Source: Alishewanella metallidurans (GTDB lineage: Bacteria > Pseudomonadota > Gammaproteobacteria > Enterobacterales > Alteromonadaceae). Taken from it: DNA of 64,000 bases. The stretch is from NCBI RefSeq assembly GCF_036983985.1, contig NZ_JALAHQ010000001.1:62001-126000 (forward strand), read 5' to 3'. How positions within the stretch are numbered: position 1 is the stretch's first letter; every line of letters starts with the position of its first letter. Position numbers and translations under genes: made by a program. The notes under the pieces are model-generated. The model worked only from the letters and a program-made list of their open reading frames with translations, was not told the DNA's origin and did not search any database. Below, piece after piece: positions 1 to 8,757 of the stretch.

Positions 1-235
1 CCACCGCGCAAAGTGCTTGCTCGGCATCTTTACCTTCTGTGTGTACTTCTAGGGTTTTACCTTTGCTGCTTGCCAGCATTAGCAATGCCAGCACACTGCT
101 GGCATTGGCAGTTTTATCGTCTTGCACCAACTCAATACTTGATACAAATTGCTGGCAAAGCTGTACTAGCTTTGTCGCAGCTCGAGCGTGTAAGCCTAAC
201 TGATTAACAATGGTAACGGTTTGGCTGCATTTCAT
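1..235 (-). CDS. ptsO: Nitrogen-PTS phosphocarrier NPr (partial, 3' end outside window)
   Basis: HPr-family phosphocarrier of the nitrogen phosphotransferase system, which relays phosphate to PtsN (encoded two genes upstream). I translated the minus strand from the ATG at 235: the frame reads through the window edge and shows the active-site motif GLHARAA with phospho-acceptor His16, then the HPr-like ASSVLALLMLASSKG segment around the regulatory serine region. The start overlaps the rapZ stop as ATGA (232-235), so it is translationally coupled to rapZ, the last full gene of the rpoN cluster. Only about 78 codons are visible; the C-terminus is missing. Confidence 0.9.
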   Translation of the reverse strand, partial: MKCSQTVTIVNQLGLHARAATKLVQLCQQFVSSIELVQDDKTANASSVLALLMLASSKGKTLEVHTEGKDAEQALCAV

Positions 236-1101
236 GTATTACCGTTTTTGTTATGGTGCCGCACTAATTCACGGTGCCGCAGTTGTACATCGTCACGCGA
301 ACTACGGAAGCTTTCGGCTAAACATTCAACCATATACACAGAGCGGTGTTGCCCGCCGGTGCAGCCAATAGCAATAGTAAGGTAGCTGCGATTATTGCGC
401 TCTAGGTGCGGTAACCAGGTGCTAATAAAGCTATTAATTTGCCAGATATATTTACCAACGATAGGTTGAGCAGCAAGGTAATCTTTTACTGGCTGATCTT
501 GTCCGGTTAAGGGTTTTAAATTGGGTTCCCAGTGTGGGTTAGGTAAAAACCGAGCATCAAACATAAAATCTGCGTCTTTGGGTATGCCGTATTTAAAACC
601 AAAAGATTCAAACAAAATAACTAATCTACCGGTTTTTTGGCCTAAAATTCGCTCTCGCAGCTGCTCCGCCAACTGATGAATATTCAGCTCGGTGGTATCT
701 ATATATAAATCAGCACGGCTAGAAATAGGGTCAAGTAAATGCTGTTCACGAGAAATGGCTTCATCTAACGACATTGCTTGATGTGACAAAGGATGTAAGC
801 GACGTGTTTCGCTAAAGCGCTTAATTAGGCTGGAATGATCGGCGTCTAAATATAAAATGGTTAGATCAAGTTTGCGTGGTAAATATGACAGTATTTCGGC
901 TAATTCGTCTGGATCTTCTGGCAGGTTGCGTACGTCAATACTTACCGCAACGCGTTCATACTGCCCCATCACTGTGGTGGCTAATGTTGGTAATAAATTC
1001 ACAGGAATATTATCAACACAGTAGTAGCCTAAATCTTCCATTACGCGCAGTGCAACTGACTTCCCTGAACCGGAACGACCGCTGACAACTAGTAATTTCA
1101 T
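232..1101 (-). CDS. rapZ: RNase adapter protein RapZ
   Basis: RNA-binding adapter that in enterobacteria presents the small RNA GlmZ to RNase E and so controls glucosamine-6-phosphate synthase; binds nucleotides. 289 aa, normal for the family. Visible are a P-loop at residues 8-15 (GRSGSGKS) and the conserved C-terminal motif GCTGGQHRS at 246-254, the domain that binds RNA. It overlaps ptsN by four bases upstream and ptsO by four downstream, so rpoN-hpf-ptsN-rapZ-ptsO reads as one translationally coupled unit. The GlmZ target in this organism is not visible in the window, so the regulatory role is inferred from the family. Confidence 0.96.
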   Translation of the reverse strand: MKLLVVSGRSGSGKSVALRVMEDLGYYCVDNIPVNLLPTLATTVMGQYERVAVSIDVRNLPEDPDELAEILSYLPRKLDLTILYLDADHSSLIKRFSETRRLHPLSHQAMSLDEAISREQHLLDPISSRADLYIDTTELNIHQLAEQLRERILGQKTGRLVILFESFGFKYGIPKDADFMFDARFLPNPHWEPNLKPLTGQDQPVKDYLAAQPIVGKYIWQINSFISTWLPHLERNNRSYLTIAIGCTGGQHRSVYMVECLAESFRSSRDDVQLRHRELVRHHNKNGNT

Positions 1102-1571
1102 TTTGCTATTTCCGTTGCACTATAATCGAGTAACAATTGATACAGCTGCTGATTGGTCTCTGCGTGCCGTATTTTTCGGGTAAAGTCTTTTTGGCTAAAC
1201 ATTTTTGCCATGCTAGCTAATGTACTTAGGTGCGCTTGACATTGATCTTCGGGAATTAGCATGGCACAGAATATATCTACTGGTTGATTATCAATAGCAT
1301 CAAACGCTATGGCTTCTTTGCTTACTACGAACACTAAAATAGGCTTAGTGACTACTTTTAGTTTTCCGTGTGGAATTGCAATGCCGCCGCCTATACCCGT
1401 AGAGCCGAGCTTTTCTCGTGTCATTAGCGCTTCAAGAATGCTGTATTCTGATATATCAGGTAACTGCTGATGTGCCAGCTCGGCGATGTATTCAAGAATA
1501 CGTTTTTTGCTGTTAAAAAGAACTGCACTTTTAGTGCAGTTCTCGGTAAGCATTGAAGTTAAGTTCATCAT
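1098..1571 (-). CDS. ptsN: Nitrogen regulatory PTS protein EIIA(Ntr)
   Basis: Terminal phosphoacceptor of the nitrogen PTS; in relatives it controls potassium transport, sensor kinases and stress responses rather than sugar uptake. 157 aa with the PTS EIIA type-2 fold; the phosphorylated histidine is H68 in the motif GGGIAIPHGK. It stops inside the rapZ start codon region and begins 7 bp after hpf. The two start methionines (MMNLTS) are equivalent. Genes for its donor (NPr) and for RpoN lie in the same cluster, the classic context. Confidence 0.95.
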   Translation of the reverse strand: MMNLTSMLTENCTKSAVLFNSKKRILEYIAELAHQQLPDISEYSILEALMTREKLGSTGIGGGIAIPHGKLKVVTKPILVFVVSKEAIAFDAIDNQPVDIFCAMLIPEDQCQAHLSTLASMAKMFSQKDFTRKIRHAETNQQLYQLLLDYSATEIAK

Positions 1572-1578
1572 CTTCTAA

Positions 1579-1872
1579 TTAATGTCGTGCAGTCTTTTCT
1601 TTATGCTTAATTACCTGGCGATCTAATTTGTCGATCAACAGGTCAATTGCAGCATACATATTCTCGTCTTCTGCTACTGCAAATACTTCAGCGCCATTTA
1701 GCAGTAACTTAGATTCGGCGATATGTTTCAATTTTTCCACGTTTAGAGTCACGTGTACATTGTTTATCTGGTCAAAATGCCGTTCTAGCTTTGCAAATTT
1801 AGTATCAACGTATTGTTTTATAGCTGTTGTAATTTCAACATGACGACCAGTTAACGTGATTTGCATAGACAT
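1579..1872 (-). CDS. hpf: Short ribosome hibernation promoting factor
   Basis: Binds the 30S decoding centre and promotes 100S dimer formation in stationary phase. 97 aa, the short form, without the C-terminal dimerisation domain of the long HPF. The sequence begins MQITLTGRHVEITTAIKQYVD, the usual HPF/YfiA N-terminus, after one or two extra residues (MS). The N-terminal basic and beta-rich pattern fits. It lies between rpoN and ptsN, its usual place in gammaproteobacteria. A good Shine-Dalgarno (AAGGAAC on the minus strand) precedes it. Confidence 0.95.
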   Translation of the reverse strand: MSMQITLTGRHVEITTAIKQYVDTKFAKLERHFDQINNVHVTLNVEKLKHIAESKLLLNGAEVFAVAEDENMYAAIDLLIDKLDRQVIKHKEKTARH

Positions 1873-1893
1873 GTTCCTTCTTTTGGGCTTAAT

Positions 1894-3381
1894 TTACAGC
1901 AACGTTTTGCGTTGATTTGAGGGAGGTATATACAGTGATTCGCGGTACTTTGCAATTGTACGGCGGGCCACATTAATACCCTGTTCTAACAGAATGTCCG
2001 CCATTTTGCTATCGCTAAGTGGCTTAGTTGGGTTTTCTGCAGCGACTAACTTTTTGATAAAGGCTCGAATGGCTGTAGATGAACATTCACCTCCCGTTTC
2101 TGTGCTTACATGGCTAGAAAAAAAGAATTTTAGTTCAAAAATGCCCCTAGGTGTGTGCATATACTTTTGGGTGGTTACGCGCGAAATTGTTGATTCATGC
2201 ATACCTACCATTTCAGCAACATCATTTAACACCATAGGTTTCATTGCCTCTTCGCCGTGCTCAAAAAACGCTTGTTGCTGCTGTACAATACAGTTTGATA
2301 CCTTTAATAAGGTTTCGTTACGACTTTCTAAACTTTTTAAAAACCACTTGGCTTCTTGTAAATGCGAGCGAATAAATTGAGTATCGGCGCTATTTTTTGC
2401 AGTACGCGACATTGACGCATATTGTTGATTGATACGTACTTTGGGCATTGCATCTGGATTAAGTTCAACTTGCCAGCGGCCTTTAACCTTAGTTACGCTA
2501 ACATCAGGAATAACATACTGTTGTTCTTCACGAATGACATCAGCACCCGGCCGAGGGTTTAAACTTTGTATCAGCTGCATAACCTCTTTTAATTCGTCCT
2601 CTTTGAGTTTAGTCACTCGCATTAAAGAACGAAAGTCGCGATTGGCTAAAAACTCAGTATGCTCTCGAATCATACTTTGCGCTTCGGCTAAATAGGGCGT
2701 GTCTGCTGAAAATTGGCGCAGTTGCACCAGTAAACATTCTTGCACTGAGCGTGCGCCAACACCGATAGGGTCAAATAACTGAATACGTTTTATCACCGCT
2801 TCAACTTCGTCAGCTTCAACGTAGTCTAAGCCAAGCGACTCAAGAATGTCGTCACAACTAATGGTTAATAAGCCATTGCCATCGATAGCTTCAATAATAA
2901 CTTCGGCAATAATGCGATCGGTCGCGGAAAATGGGGTTAACTGCATTTGCCAGCGCAGATAGTCTTGCAGTGTTTCAGTGGTTTCGCCTTGATATACTAG
3001 ATCTTCTTCACCACTGCTATTACCTGCCGTAACTGGCGCTGCGCTTACTAGGTCATCCCAATTATTGTCGAGCGGCAAATCTTCCTGAATATTTTGCTCA
3101 GTCATGGATTCGCTGCTGTCGGGCTCTGATGGCTCATAGTTTTCATCAGACGCGTACTCAGCCTCGTAGTTACTGTGTTCTGAGGTGTCTGATGCGTCTT
3201 TGGGATCGGCAGAAAAACTGTCGTACTCGTCTTCTGCTTCTAGCAGTGGGTTAGCATCCAGCGCTTCCTGAATTTCTTGTTGCAACTCAATGGTCGACAA
3301 CTGTAACAAGCGTATAGCTTGCTGTAGCTGCGGTGTCATGGTGAGTTGCTGTCCTAAGCGAAGTTGCAAAGAGGGCTTCAT
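1894..3381 (-). CDS. rpoN: RNA polymerase sigma-54 factor
   Basis: Alternative sigma factor for -24/-12 promoters, needing AAA+ activators for open complex formation. 495 aa, slightly longer than E. coli (477) because of an acidic Ser/Asp/Glu-rich insertion around residues 50-110 (region II). Region I starts with the glutamine/leucine-rich segment (LGQQLTMTPQLQQAIRLLQL) that contacts activators. The C-terminal RpoN box is intact: ARRTIAKYRE at 472-481. Encoded between lptB and hpf, as expected. Confidence 0.97.
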   Translation of the reverse strand: MKPSLQLRLGQQLTMTPQLQQAIRLLQLSTIELQQEIQEALDANPLLEAEDEYDSFSADPKDASDTSEHSNYEAEYASDENYEPSEPDSSESMTEQNIQEDLPLDNNWDDLVSAAPVTAGNSSGEEDLVYQGETTETLQDYLRWQMQLTPFSATDRIIAEVIIEAIDGNGLLTISCDDILESLGLDYVEADEVEAVIKRIQLFDPIGVGARSVQECLLVQLRQFSADTPYLAEAQSMIREHTEFLANRDFRSLMRVTKLKEDELKEVMQLIQSLNPRPGADVIREEQQYVIPDVSVTKVKGRWQVELNPDAMPKVRINQQYASMSRTAKNSADTQFIRSHLQEAKWFLKSLESRNETLLKVSNCIVQQQQAFFEHGEEAMKPMVLNDVAEMVGMHESTISRVTTQKYMHTPRGIFELKFFFSSHVSTETGGECSSTAIRAFIKKLVAAENPTKPLSDSKMADILLEQGINVARRTIAKYRESLYIPPSNQRKTLL

Positions 3382-3430
3382 CTACTTCTACCGTTATCCT
3401 GAATGATCCGCTGCAATGGTTTTTTATTTA

Positions 3431-4153
3431 CTATAGCCTGAATTGCTCGCCGAGGTATACATCGCGTACCTTCTGATTTGCTAGTACGTCTTGTGGTGAG
3501 CCTGACGCTATCAGTTCTCCATGACTAACAATATAGGCAATTTCACAGACATCAAGGGTTTCGCGCACATTATGGTCGGTGATAAGTACTCCGATACCGC
3601 GTTGGCCAAGATGCTGAATTATCTTTTTGATATCTAACACGGATATTGGGTCAACGCCAGCAAAGGGCTCGTCAAGTAAAATAAATGCTGGGTTAGCGGC
3701 GAGTGCTCTGGCAATTTCTACGCGTCGGCGTTCACCGCCAGACAAGCTCATACCTAGGCTATGTTTAATATGGCCAATGTGAAATTCTTCTAATAAATCG
3801 TCTGCGATTTCCGCTCTTTTGGCATTATTTAGCTCTTTTCGGGTTTGTAGAATTGCCAGTAAGTTGTCATACACCGATAGTTTGCGAAAAATAGAACTTT
3901 CTTGGGGTAAATAACCAATACCTTGGCGAGCACGAGCATGCATAGGGTCAAAGGTTATGTCCTTATCGTTTAGGATAATATGACCTTTATCTGATGGCAC
4001 CAGACCAACAATCATATAAAATGTTGTGGTTTTACCTGCACCATTTGGGCCTAACAGCCCAACAATTTGGCCCGCGCTTACTTCTAAGCTAACATCTTTT
4101 ACGACCTGTCGACCCTTGTAGCTTTTGGCTAGATGTGATGCAACTAACTTCAT
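3431..4153 (-). CDS. lptB: LPS export ABC transporter ATP-binding protein LptB
   Basis: ATPase that powers the LptB2FGC complex moving lipopolysaccharide from the inner membrane to the Lpt bridge. 240 aa, family-typical. Walker A GPNGAGKT at 35-42, signature motif LSGGERRRVEIARAL, Walker B ILLDEP followed by FAGVDP, and the switch histidine in ITDHNV are all present. It overlaps lptA by four bases. LptF and LptG are not in the window. Confidence 0.97.
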   Translation of the reverse strand: MKLVASHLAKSYKGRQVVKDVSLEVSAGQIVGLLGPNGAGKTTTFYMIVGLVPSDKGHIILNDKDITFDPMHARARQGIGYLPQESSIFRKLSVYDNLLAILQTRKELNNAKRAEIADDLLEEFHIGHIKHSLGMSLSGGERRRVEIARALAANPAFILLDEPFAGVDPISVLDIKKIIQHLGQRGIGVLITDHNVRETLDVCEIAYIVSHGELIASGSPQDVLANQKVRDVYLGEQFRL

Positions 4154-4635
4154 GGGTTGTTTTTTTCCTCAGGGGTAAAAATAGTGGTAACACGCTTAGT
4201 CTTGTCACTTTCGGCGCTTAATTGCTGTTTTTCGACGTTATATTTAATGCTAGAGGCTTTAACAACGCTGCCGCTTTGTGTCAGTTCGGCGTCTCCGGTT
4301 AGCGTTAATGTACGGCTTAAGGGTTCATAGCGCATTTCAAGAGCTTGTGCTGTTACCGTTTTCCCATCTGCTTGCATCTGCGAATAAGTTACCGGCTTAC
4401 CTGTGGCCAGATAAATTTCCTTACCTTTACCGGCTCGGGCATTAATTTCTAGCTGGTCGGCCTTCATCTGCATCGAACCTTGAGTAATAACAACGTTGCT
4501 ACGGTAGGTAAGTACGTTTTCTTCAACTGATACCAGGTTATCTGCGTCTATTTGAATTTTTTGTGTGTAATCGGGTGCCGCGGCCATTAAGCTTGAGCTG
4601 CATAGCAGTAAAACAAACATAAAATTAGTCTTCAT
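4150..4635 (-). CDS. lptA: Periplasmic LPS transport protein LptA
   Basis: Periplasmic bridge protein that carries LPS between LptC and LptD. Contains the OstA/LptA beta-jellyroll region (IQIDADNLVSVEENVLTYRSNVVITQGSMQMKAD). I chose the start at 4635 because MKTNFMFVLLLCSSSLMAAA is a proper Sec signal peptide with cleavage after the alanines; upstream in-frame starts at 4641 and 4656 would only add a short N-tail. This gives 161 aa. The start overlaps the end of lptC by about 11 bp, supporting translational coupling. Confidence 0.93.
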   Translation of the reverse strand: MKTNFMFVLLLCSSSLMAAAPDYTQKIQIDADNLVSVEENVLTYRSNVVITQGSMQMKADQLEINARAGKGKEIYLATGKPVTYSQMQADGKTVTAQALEMRYEPLSRTLTLTGDAELTQSGSVVKASSIKYNVEKQQLSAESDKTKRVTTIFTPEEKNNP

Positions 4636-5179
4636 TGTCATATACCGTTTGCTCATGTTGTACCAATTGGAATGTTTTTGTTGTTAAGTCAGCTTTAATG
4701 CCGCTGCCTTTGATATAGAAACCCTTGCCACTAATTAATACTGGCTGATTATTTTGTAATCGATTATCAGGAAACAGCATTTCTAAGCTCTCGGTTTCGA
4801 TATGCTCGATTAATTCATCGTGCTGTAGGCTGTCAATTTTTACTTGTTGTTCTAAAATGATTTTATCCTGAGGGAACCACACCGCATACTGGCTACTGCC
4901 TTGCCATATTGGCTGATGTTGTTCGTTATACAGGGTATATACTGGCTTTTCAAATTGGGTGAAACCTAGTAGCTCAAAATGCTCTAAGCGCTTTGCGCTA
5001 ATACTATCAACCAAATAACCGTCGCTGTTAAAAATACGCCGAGTAACATTTTGTGCTACGTAATCGGGTAGTAATTCCTGATCCGTTTGTAACGCATTGT
5101 TGTTGTCAGCAGGCTCAAACCATAAATAGGCTGCGGTACCTGTGAGTATAATAATTAGTAAAGTAAATAACTTTCTCAT
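4625..5179 (-). CDS. lptC: LPS export system protein LptC
   Basis: Bitopic inner-membrane protein linking LptBFG to LptA. 184 aa: one N-terminal transmembrane helix (residues about 4-20, LFTLLIIILTGTAAYLWF) followed by a periplasmic beta-jellyroll domain. It overlaps kdsC by four bases upstream and lptA downstream. Sequence conservation in LptC is low across species, so the call also rests on position between kdsC and lptA and on the length. Confidence 0.93.
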   Translation of the reverse strand: MRKLFTLLIIILTGTAAYLWFEPADNNNALQTDQELLPDYVAQNVTRRIFNSDGYLVDSISAKRLEHFELLGFTQFEKPVYTLYNEQHQPIWQGSSQYAVWFPQDKIILEQQVKIDSLQHDELIEHIETESLEMLFPDNRLQNNQPVLISGKGFYIKGSGIKADLTTKTFQLVQHEQTVYDNED

Positions 5180-5730
5180 GCGCTGCTACCATCAAACAAG
5201 CCAAATTTGTGCTGACTAATAAGTAATAGATCGCATAACTCACGCACTGCACCGTAACCACCATTAAGACTGGTAACAAAATGTGATTGTTGCACTAAGT
5301 ACGGGTGTGCATCTTTTACTGATACCGCTAAGCCACAGTGTTGCATTACCATCCAATCTGCTAAGTCGTCTCCGATGTAGGCAATTTGCGTTGGTATAAG
5401 TTGCAGTTGTTGTTGTAATTGAGTAAACGCGGCGAGTTTATTTTCTTGGCCTTGATAAATGTAGGGCACAGTTAATGAGGTCATACGCTGTTGCACTATG
5501 ATTGAATTACGGCCAGTAATAACGGCCACTTCAATACCTGCTTGGCGCAGTGCTTTAATGCCATAACCGTCGCGGGTATGAAACGCTTTTAGCTCTTCGC
5601 CGTTATTGCCAAGGTAAATGCGACCATCAGAGAAAACCCCGTCGACGTCACAAATAAGCAGTTTAATTGCGCTTGCCTTGGTTAATATATCTGCGGAAAC
5701 AGGCTGGTAGAGCTGGCTAAATAAACTCAT
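5176..5730 (-). CDS. kdsC: 3-deoxy-D-manno-octulosonate 8-phosphate phosphatase
   Basis: HAD-superfamily phosphatase that converts KDO-8-phosphate to KDO for the LPS inner core. 184 aa. HAD motif I is CDVDGVFSDG (the nucleophile and acid/base aspartates), motif II is in ITGRNS, and the late acidic motif is GDDLADW. It is a capless C0-type HAD, which acts as a tetramer in characterised homologues. It begins directly at the end of kdsD and overlaps lptC, placing successive pathway steps in one operon. Confidence 0.96.
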   Translation of the reverse strand: MSLFSQLYQPVSADILTKASAIKLLICDVDGVFSDGRIYLGNNGEELKAFHTRDGYGIKALRQAGIEVAVITGRNSIIVQQRMTSLTVPYIYQGQENKLAAFTQLQQQLQLIPTQIAYIGDDLADWMVMQHCGLAVSVKDAHPYLVQQSHFVTSLNGGYGAVRELCDLLLISQHKFGLFDGSSA

Positions 5731-6699
5731 TTATAGCACTCCGGCACGCAGTAAGTCGTGCATATTCATGGCGCCAACCGGTTTGCCATCGGCATCAACA
5801 ATAATTAAGCCGTTCACTTTCTTTTGTTGCATAATTTGTAGTGCTTCAGCAGCAAGCTGCTGCGCGGTGGCGGTAATGCAACGAGCTGTCATGACTTCTG
5901 CTATTAAGCTGCTGTGAATGTCGTAGCGCTGGTCTAGAATGCGACGTAAATCACCATCCGTAAACACCCCAGCCATTTTTCCGCGCTCGTCAACAATGGC
6001 GGTCATGCCCAAACCTTTTTTCGATATTTCAAGTAATGCGTCTTTTATAGTTGCCGTTTTAGCTACTACCGGCATCAACTCGCCGCTATGCATAATGTCT
6101 TCTAAACGCAGTAGCAACTTGCGGCCCAAACTACCGCCGGGATGCGATAGCGCAAAATCGTCAGCGGAAAAGCCTCTGGCATCAAGTAGGGCAACAGCAA
6201 GCGCATCGCCCATAACTAAGGTTGCGGTAGTGCTCGCGGTAGGCGCTAAGCCCAATGGGCAAGCCTCTTGCTCTACTTTTACACAAAGATGCGCATCAGC
6301 TAGTTTTGCTAAAGTTGAACTGGGGTTGCCGGTCATGGCAATAAGCTTAATGCCAAGACGTTTGATTACGGGGGTAATGGTTAATACTTCGCCAGTTTCG
6401 CCAGAGTTTGAAATAGCAATGACGATATCGTCTTTTGACAACATACCTAAGTCACCATGGCTGGCTTCACCGGGATGAACAAAAAAAGCGGGTGTTCCTG
6501 TAGAGGCCAAGGTCGCCGCAATTTTACTGCCAATATGGCCAGATTTTCCCATACCTGTAACAATGATTTTACCCTTGCTGTCGAAAATAAGCTGACATGC
6601 CAAGTTAAAGTTAGTGTCTAAGTATTGGCTTAGCTGCTCTATTGCTGCGGCTTCAATTCTAATTACTTCGGCTGCGCGCTTACGAAAATCAATGCTCAT
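5731..6699 (-). CDS. kdsD: Arabinose-5-phosphate isomerase
   Basis: Interconverts D-ribulose-5-phosphate and D-arabinose-5-phosphate, the first committed precursor of KDO. 322 aa: an N-terminal SIS domain (glycine-rich GMGKSGHIGSK and SNSGETGE sugar-phosphate motifs) and two C-terminal CBS domains (from about residue 205). Both parts are complete. It lies between yrbG and kdsC as in E. coli. Confidence 0.96.
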   Translation of the reverse strand: MSIDFRKRAAEVIRIEAAAIEQLSQYLDTNFNLACQLIFDSKGKIIVTGMGKSGHIGSKIAATLASTGTPAFFVHPGEASHGDLGMLSKDDIVIAISNSGETGEVLTITPVIKRLGIKLIAMTGNPSSTLAKLADAHLCVKVEQEACPLGLAPTASTTATLVMGDALAVALLDARGFSADDFALSHPGGSLGRKLLLRLEDIMHSGELMPVVAKTATIKDALLEISKKGLGMTAIVDERGKMAGVFTDGDLRRILDQRYDIHSSLIAEVMTARCITATAQQLAAEALQIMQQKKVNGLIIVDADGKPVGAMNMHDLLRAGVL

Positions 6700-6715
6700 A
6701 TCTATATCCTAGCGA

Positions 6716-7699
6716 TCAGAGTGTGGGAGAGGTAAAAAGCATATATTGATAGGCAATAAACCCGCACAGTAACAATACACCTTCAATTCGGTTAATACGT
6801 TGCACTTTTCCTAATCGTAACGACATTAACAGCATTACAACCGTAGCACCGATCATGACGTAGCTGTCTCGGCTGCCGGCCATTGGATCTAAGGTGCCTG
6901 GGCCAATTACGGCACCAAGCCCCAATACGGCTAGAATATTAAAGATATTTGAACCAATAATATTACCCAGTGCTAAATCATCTTCACCTTTTAAAATAGC
7001 AATTACACTAGCCGCAAGCTCAGGCAAGCTGGTGCCCACTGCGATAATAGTTAAACCAATAACTAAATCGCTTAAACCAGCATAGCGGGCAATAGTCACT
7101 GCCCCGTGTACTAATAGCTGTGAGCTAGCGAGTAACAGTATCAGGCCAACGCCAACCCACACTAACGCCCGAACTAATGAAACGGGTTCATGTTCAGCTG
7201 CGTCATTATTAATTTCTGCAATAAGAGGGTCGTCAGTTTTTGCATTTTTACCCCAATAAACTAATAAAGCTAAAAATCCGATAAAAGCGACGAGTAAAAT
7301 TACACCTTCGGTGCGCGTTAAGTCGCTATCGCTAATAAAGTAATAGCCCAATAACAGGCATGCTAATAACAGTGGGTATTCGCGTTTTAATGTGGTTGAT
7401 GATACGGCAATAGGTTTTAACAATGCGGCGACACCAATAACAAGCAAAATATTAGTAATATTAGAGCCAAGCGCATTGCCTACGGAGGTATCAAGCATAC
7501 CCTGCCAAGCTGCGCTGGCTGAAACGAGCATTTCTGGCGCCGACGAGCCCATTGCAACAATAGTTAGGCCAATAATCATTGGCGAAATGCCAGCGGAACG
7601 TGCGACGGACGACGCGCCGAAAACAAAACGGTCTGCGCTCCAGATTAATAACACGAGGCCAACCAGAACGAAAATTATGGCTAATAACAACGGTGACAA
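6716..7699 (-). CDS. yrbG: Inner-membrane Ca2+/Na+ antiporter family protein
   Basis: CaCA-family cation antiporter. 327 aa and about ten hydrophobic helices. Both family alpha-repeats are visible: GLTIVAMGSSAPEM near residue 44 and GLTIIAVGTSLPEL in the second half, separated by a polar cytoplasmic loop (about 150-170). First gene of the kds-lpt-rpoN cluster, divergent from mlaF, as in E. coli. The transported ion has not been established for most close homologues, so substrate is a family-level statement. A second paralogue begins at the far right of the window. Confidence 0.93.
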   Translation of the reverse strand: MSPLLLAIIFVLVGLVLLIWSADRFVFGASSVARSAGISPMIIGLTIVAMGSSAPEMLVSASAAWQGMLDTSVGNALGSNITNILLVIGVAALLKPIAVSSTTLKREYPLLLACLLLGYYFISDSDLTRTEGVILLVAFIGFLALLVYWGKNAKTDDPLIAEINNDAAEHEPVSLVRALVWVGVGLILLLASSQLLVHGAVTIARYAGLSDLVIGLTIIAVGTSLPELAASVIAILKGEDDLALGNIIGSNIFNILAVLGLGAVIGPGTLDPMAGSRDSYVMIGATVVMLLMSLRLGKVQRINRIEGVLLLCGFIAYQYMLFTSPTL

Positions 7700-7873
7700 A
7701 ATTTTTCCTTAGCAGAAAATAGATAACAGCAATTATTTTCCAGCTTATTGGCAACAAATGCAAAAAAAAGCTGCCACTTTGGCAAAGTATCTATTTTTTC
7801 GCATAGTTAGTTACGGTTTTTGGTAACGACTTTAGTGGCAAAGCCGTTTACAATAATACAACTTTGTCGGCAG

Positions 7874-7879
7874 TATAAT
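7874..7879 (+). promoter_or_regulatory. Candidate -10 element for the mla operon
   Basis: A perfect TATAAT lies about 75 bp before the chosen mlaF start in the yrbG/mlaF divergent gap. I see no good -35 hexamer at 16-18 bp, so this is a weak call. The rest of the gap (7700-7873) is A/T-rich with no clear hairpin. Confidence 0.3.
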
Positions 7880-7953
7880 TGAAAACATACAAATATGTAT
7901 GTATATTGCGAAGCGGTTTCAGTAAAGCCTTTAGGTGGGCAAAGAGAGCTAAT

Positions 7954-8757
7954 TTGTCAGAGATATTAATAGACATACAGCAGCTGAGTTTCAGTCGCGG
8001 TGAACGTGTTATTTATCATGATATGAATATGCAGTTTGCCCGCGGCAAGGTTACCGCCATTATGGGGCCAAGCGGCATTGGTAAAACTACGCTATTGCGC
8101 TTAATTGGTGGCCAGTTAAAACCCGATAGCGGTAAGATATTATTTGATGGCGCTAATATACCTACACTATCTCGCAGCGCGCTGTACCAAGAGCGTAAAC
8201 GCATGAGTATGCTGTTTCAAAGTGGTGCACTGTTCACTGATATGACGGTATTTGATAATATTGCCTTTCCAATCCGAGAGCACACGCGCCTACCGGAATC
8301 TCTTATTCGACTTATTGTTTTAATGAAATTAGAAGCCGTTGGTTTGCGTGGTGCACGAGATATGATGCCAGCCGAATTGTCTGGCGGTATGGCACGACGA
8401 GCCGCATTAGCCAGAGCCATTGCGTTAGACCCAGAATTAATTCTGTACGACGAGCCGTTTGCTGGCCAAGACCCCATATCAATGGGGGTAATTGTAAGGC
8501 TAATACGCTCTTTAAATGATGCGCTTGGCTTAACCTCGATTGTGGTATCACACGATGTTAATGAAATAATGAGCATTGCTGATTACGTTTATGTGATCGC
8601 CGAAAAAACCGTAATTGGCCATGGAACACCGCAGCAATTACGTGAAAGCGCGTCGGCATTAGTGCAGCAGTTTTTAAAAGGCGAGGCAGATGGTCCGGTA
8701 CCGTTTCATTATAAAGCTGCACCTTATGAGCAAGAGTTATTGGAGTTGGCCCGGTGA
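7954..8757 (+). CDS. mlaF: Phospholipid ABC transporter ATP-binding protein MlaF
   Basis: ATPase of the MlaFEDB complex that maintains outer-membrane lipid asymmetry. The open frame extends upstream to 7879, but the family N-terminus (SEILIDIQQLSFSRGERVIYHDM) begins at the TTG at 7954, which has a GAGAG Shine-Dalgarno a few bases upstream; this gives 267 aa, close to E. coli (269). Walker A GPSGIGKT, signature LSGGMARRAALARAI and Walker B LILYDEPFAGQDP are present. The GTGA overlap with mlaE indicates coupling. Confidence 0.95.
   Translation: MSEILIDIQQLSFSRGERVIYHDMNMQFARGKVTAIMGPSGIGKTTLLRLIGGQLKPDSGKILFDGANIPTLSRSALYQERKRMSMLFQSGALFTDMTVFDNIAFPIREHTRLPESLIRLIVLMKLEAVGLRGARDMMPAELSGGMARRAALARAIALDPELILYDEPFAGQDPISMGVIVRLIRSLNDALGLTSIVVSHDVNEIMSIADYVYVIAEKTVIGHGTPQQLRESASALVQQFLKGEADGPVPFHYKAAPYEQELLELAR

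Noticed and set aside
7879..7953. Upstream extension of mlaF
   Set aside because: The extra residues do not match the family; TTG at 7954 has a Shine-Dalgarno and gives the standard length.
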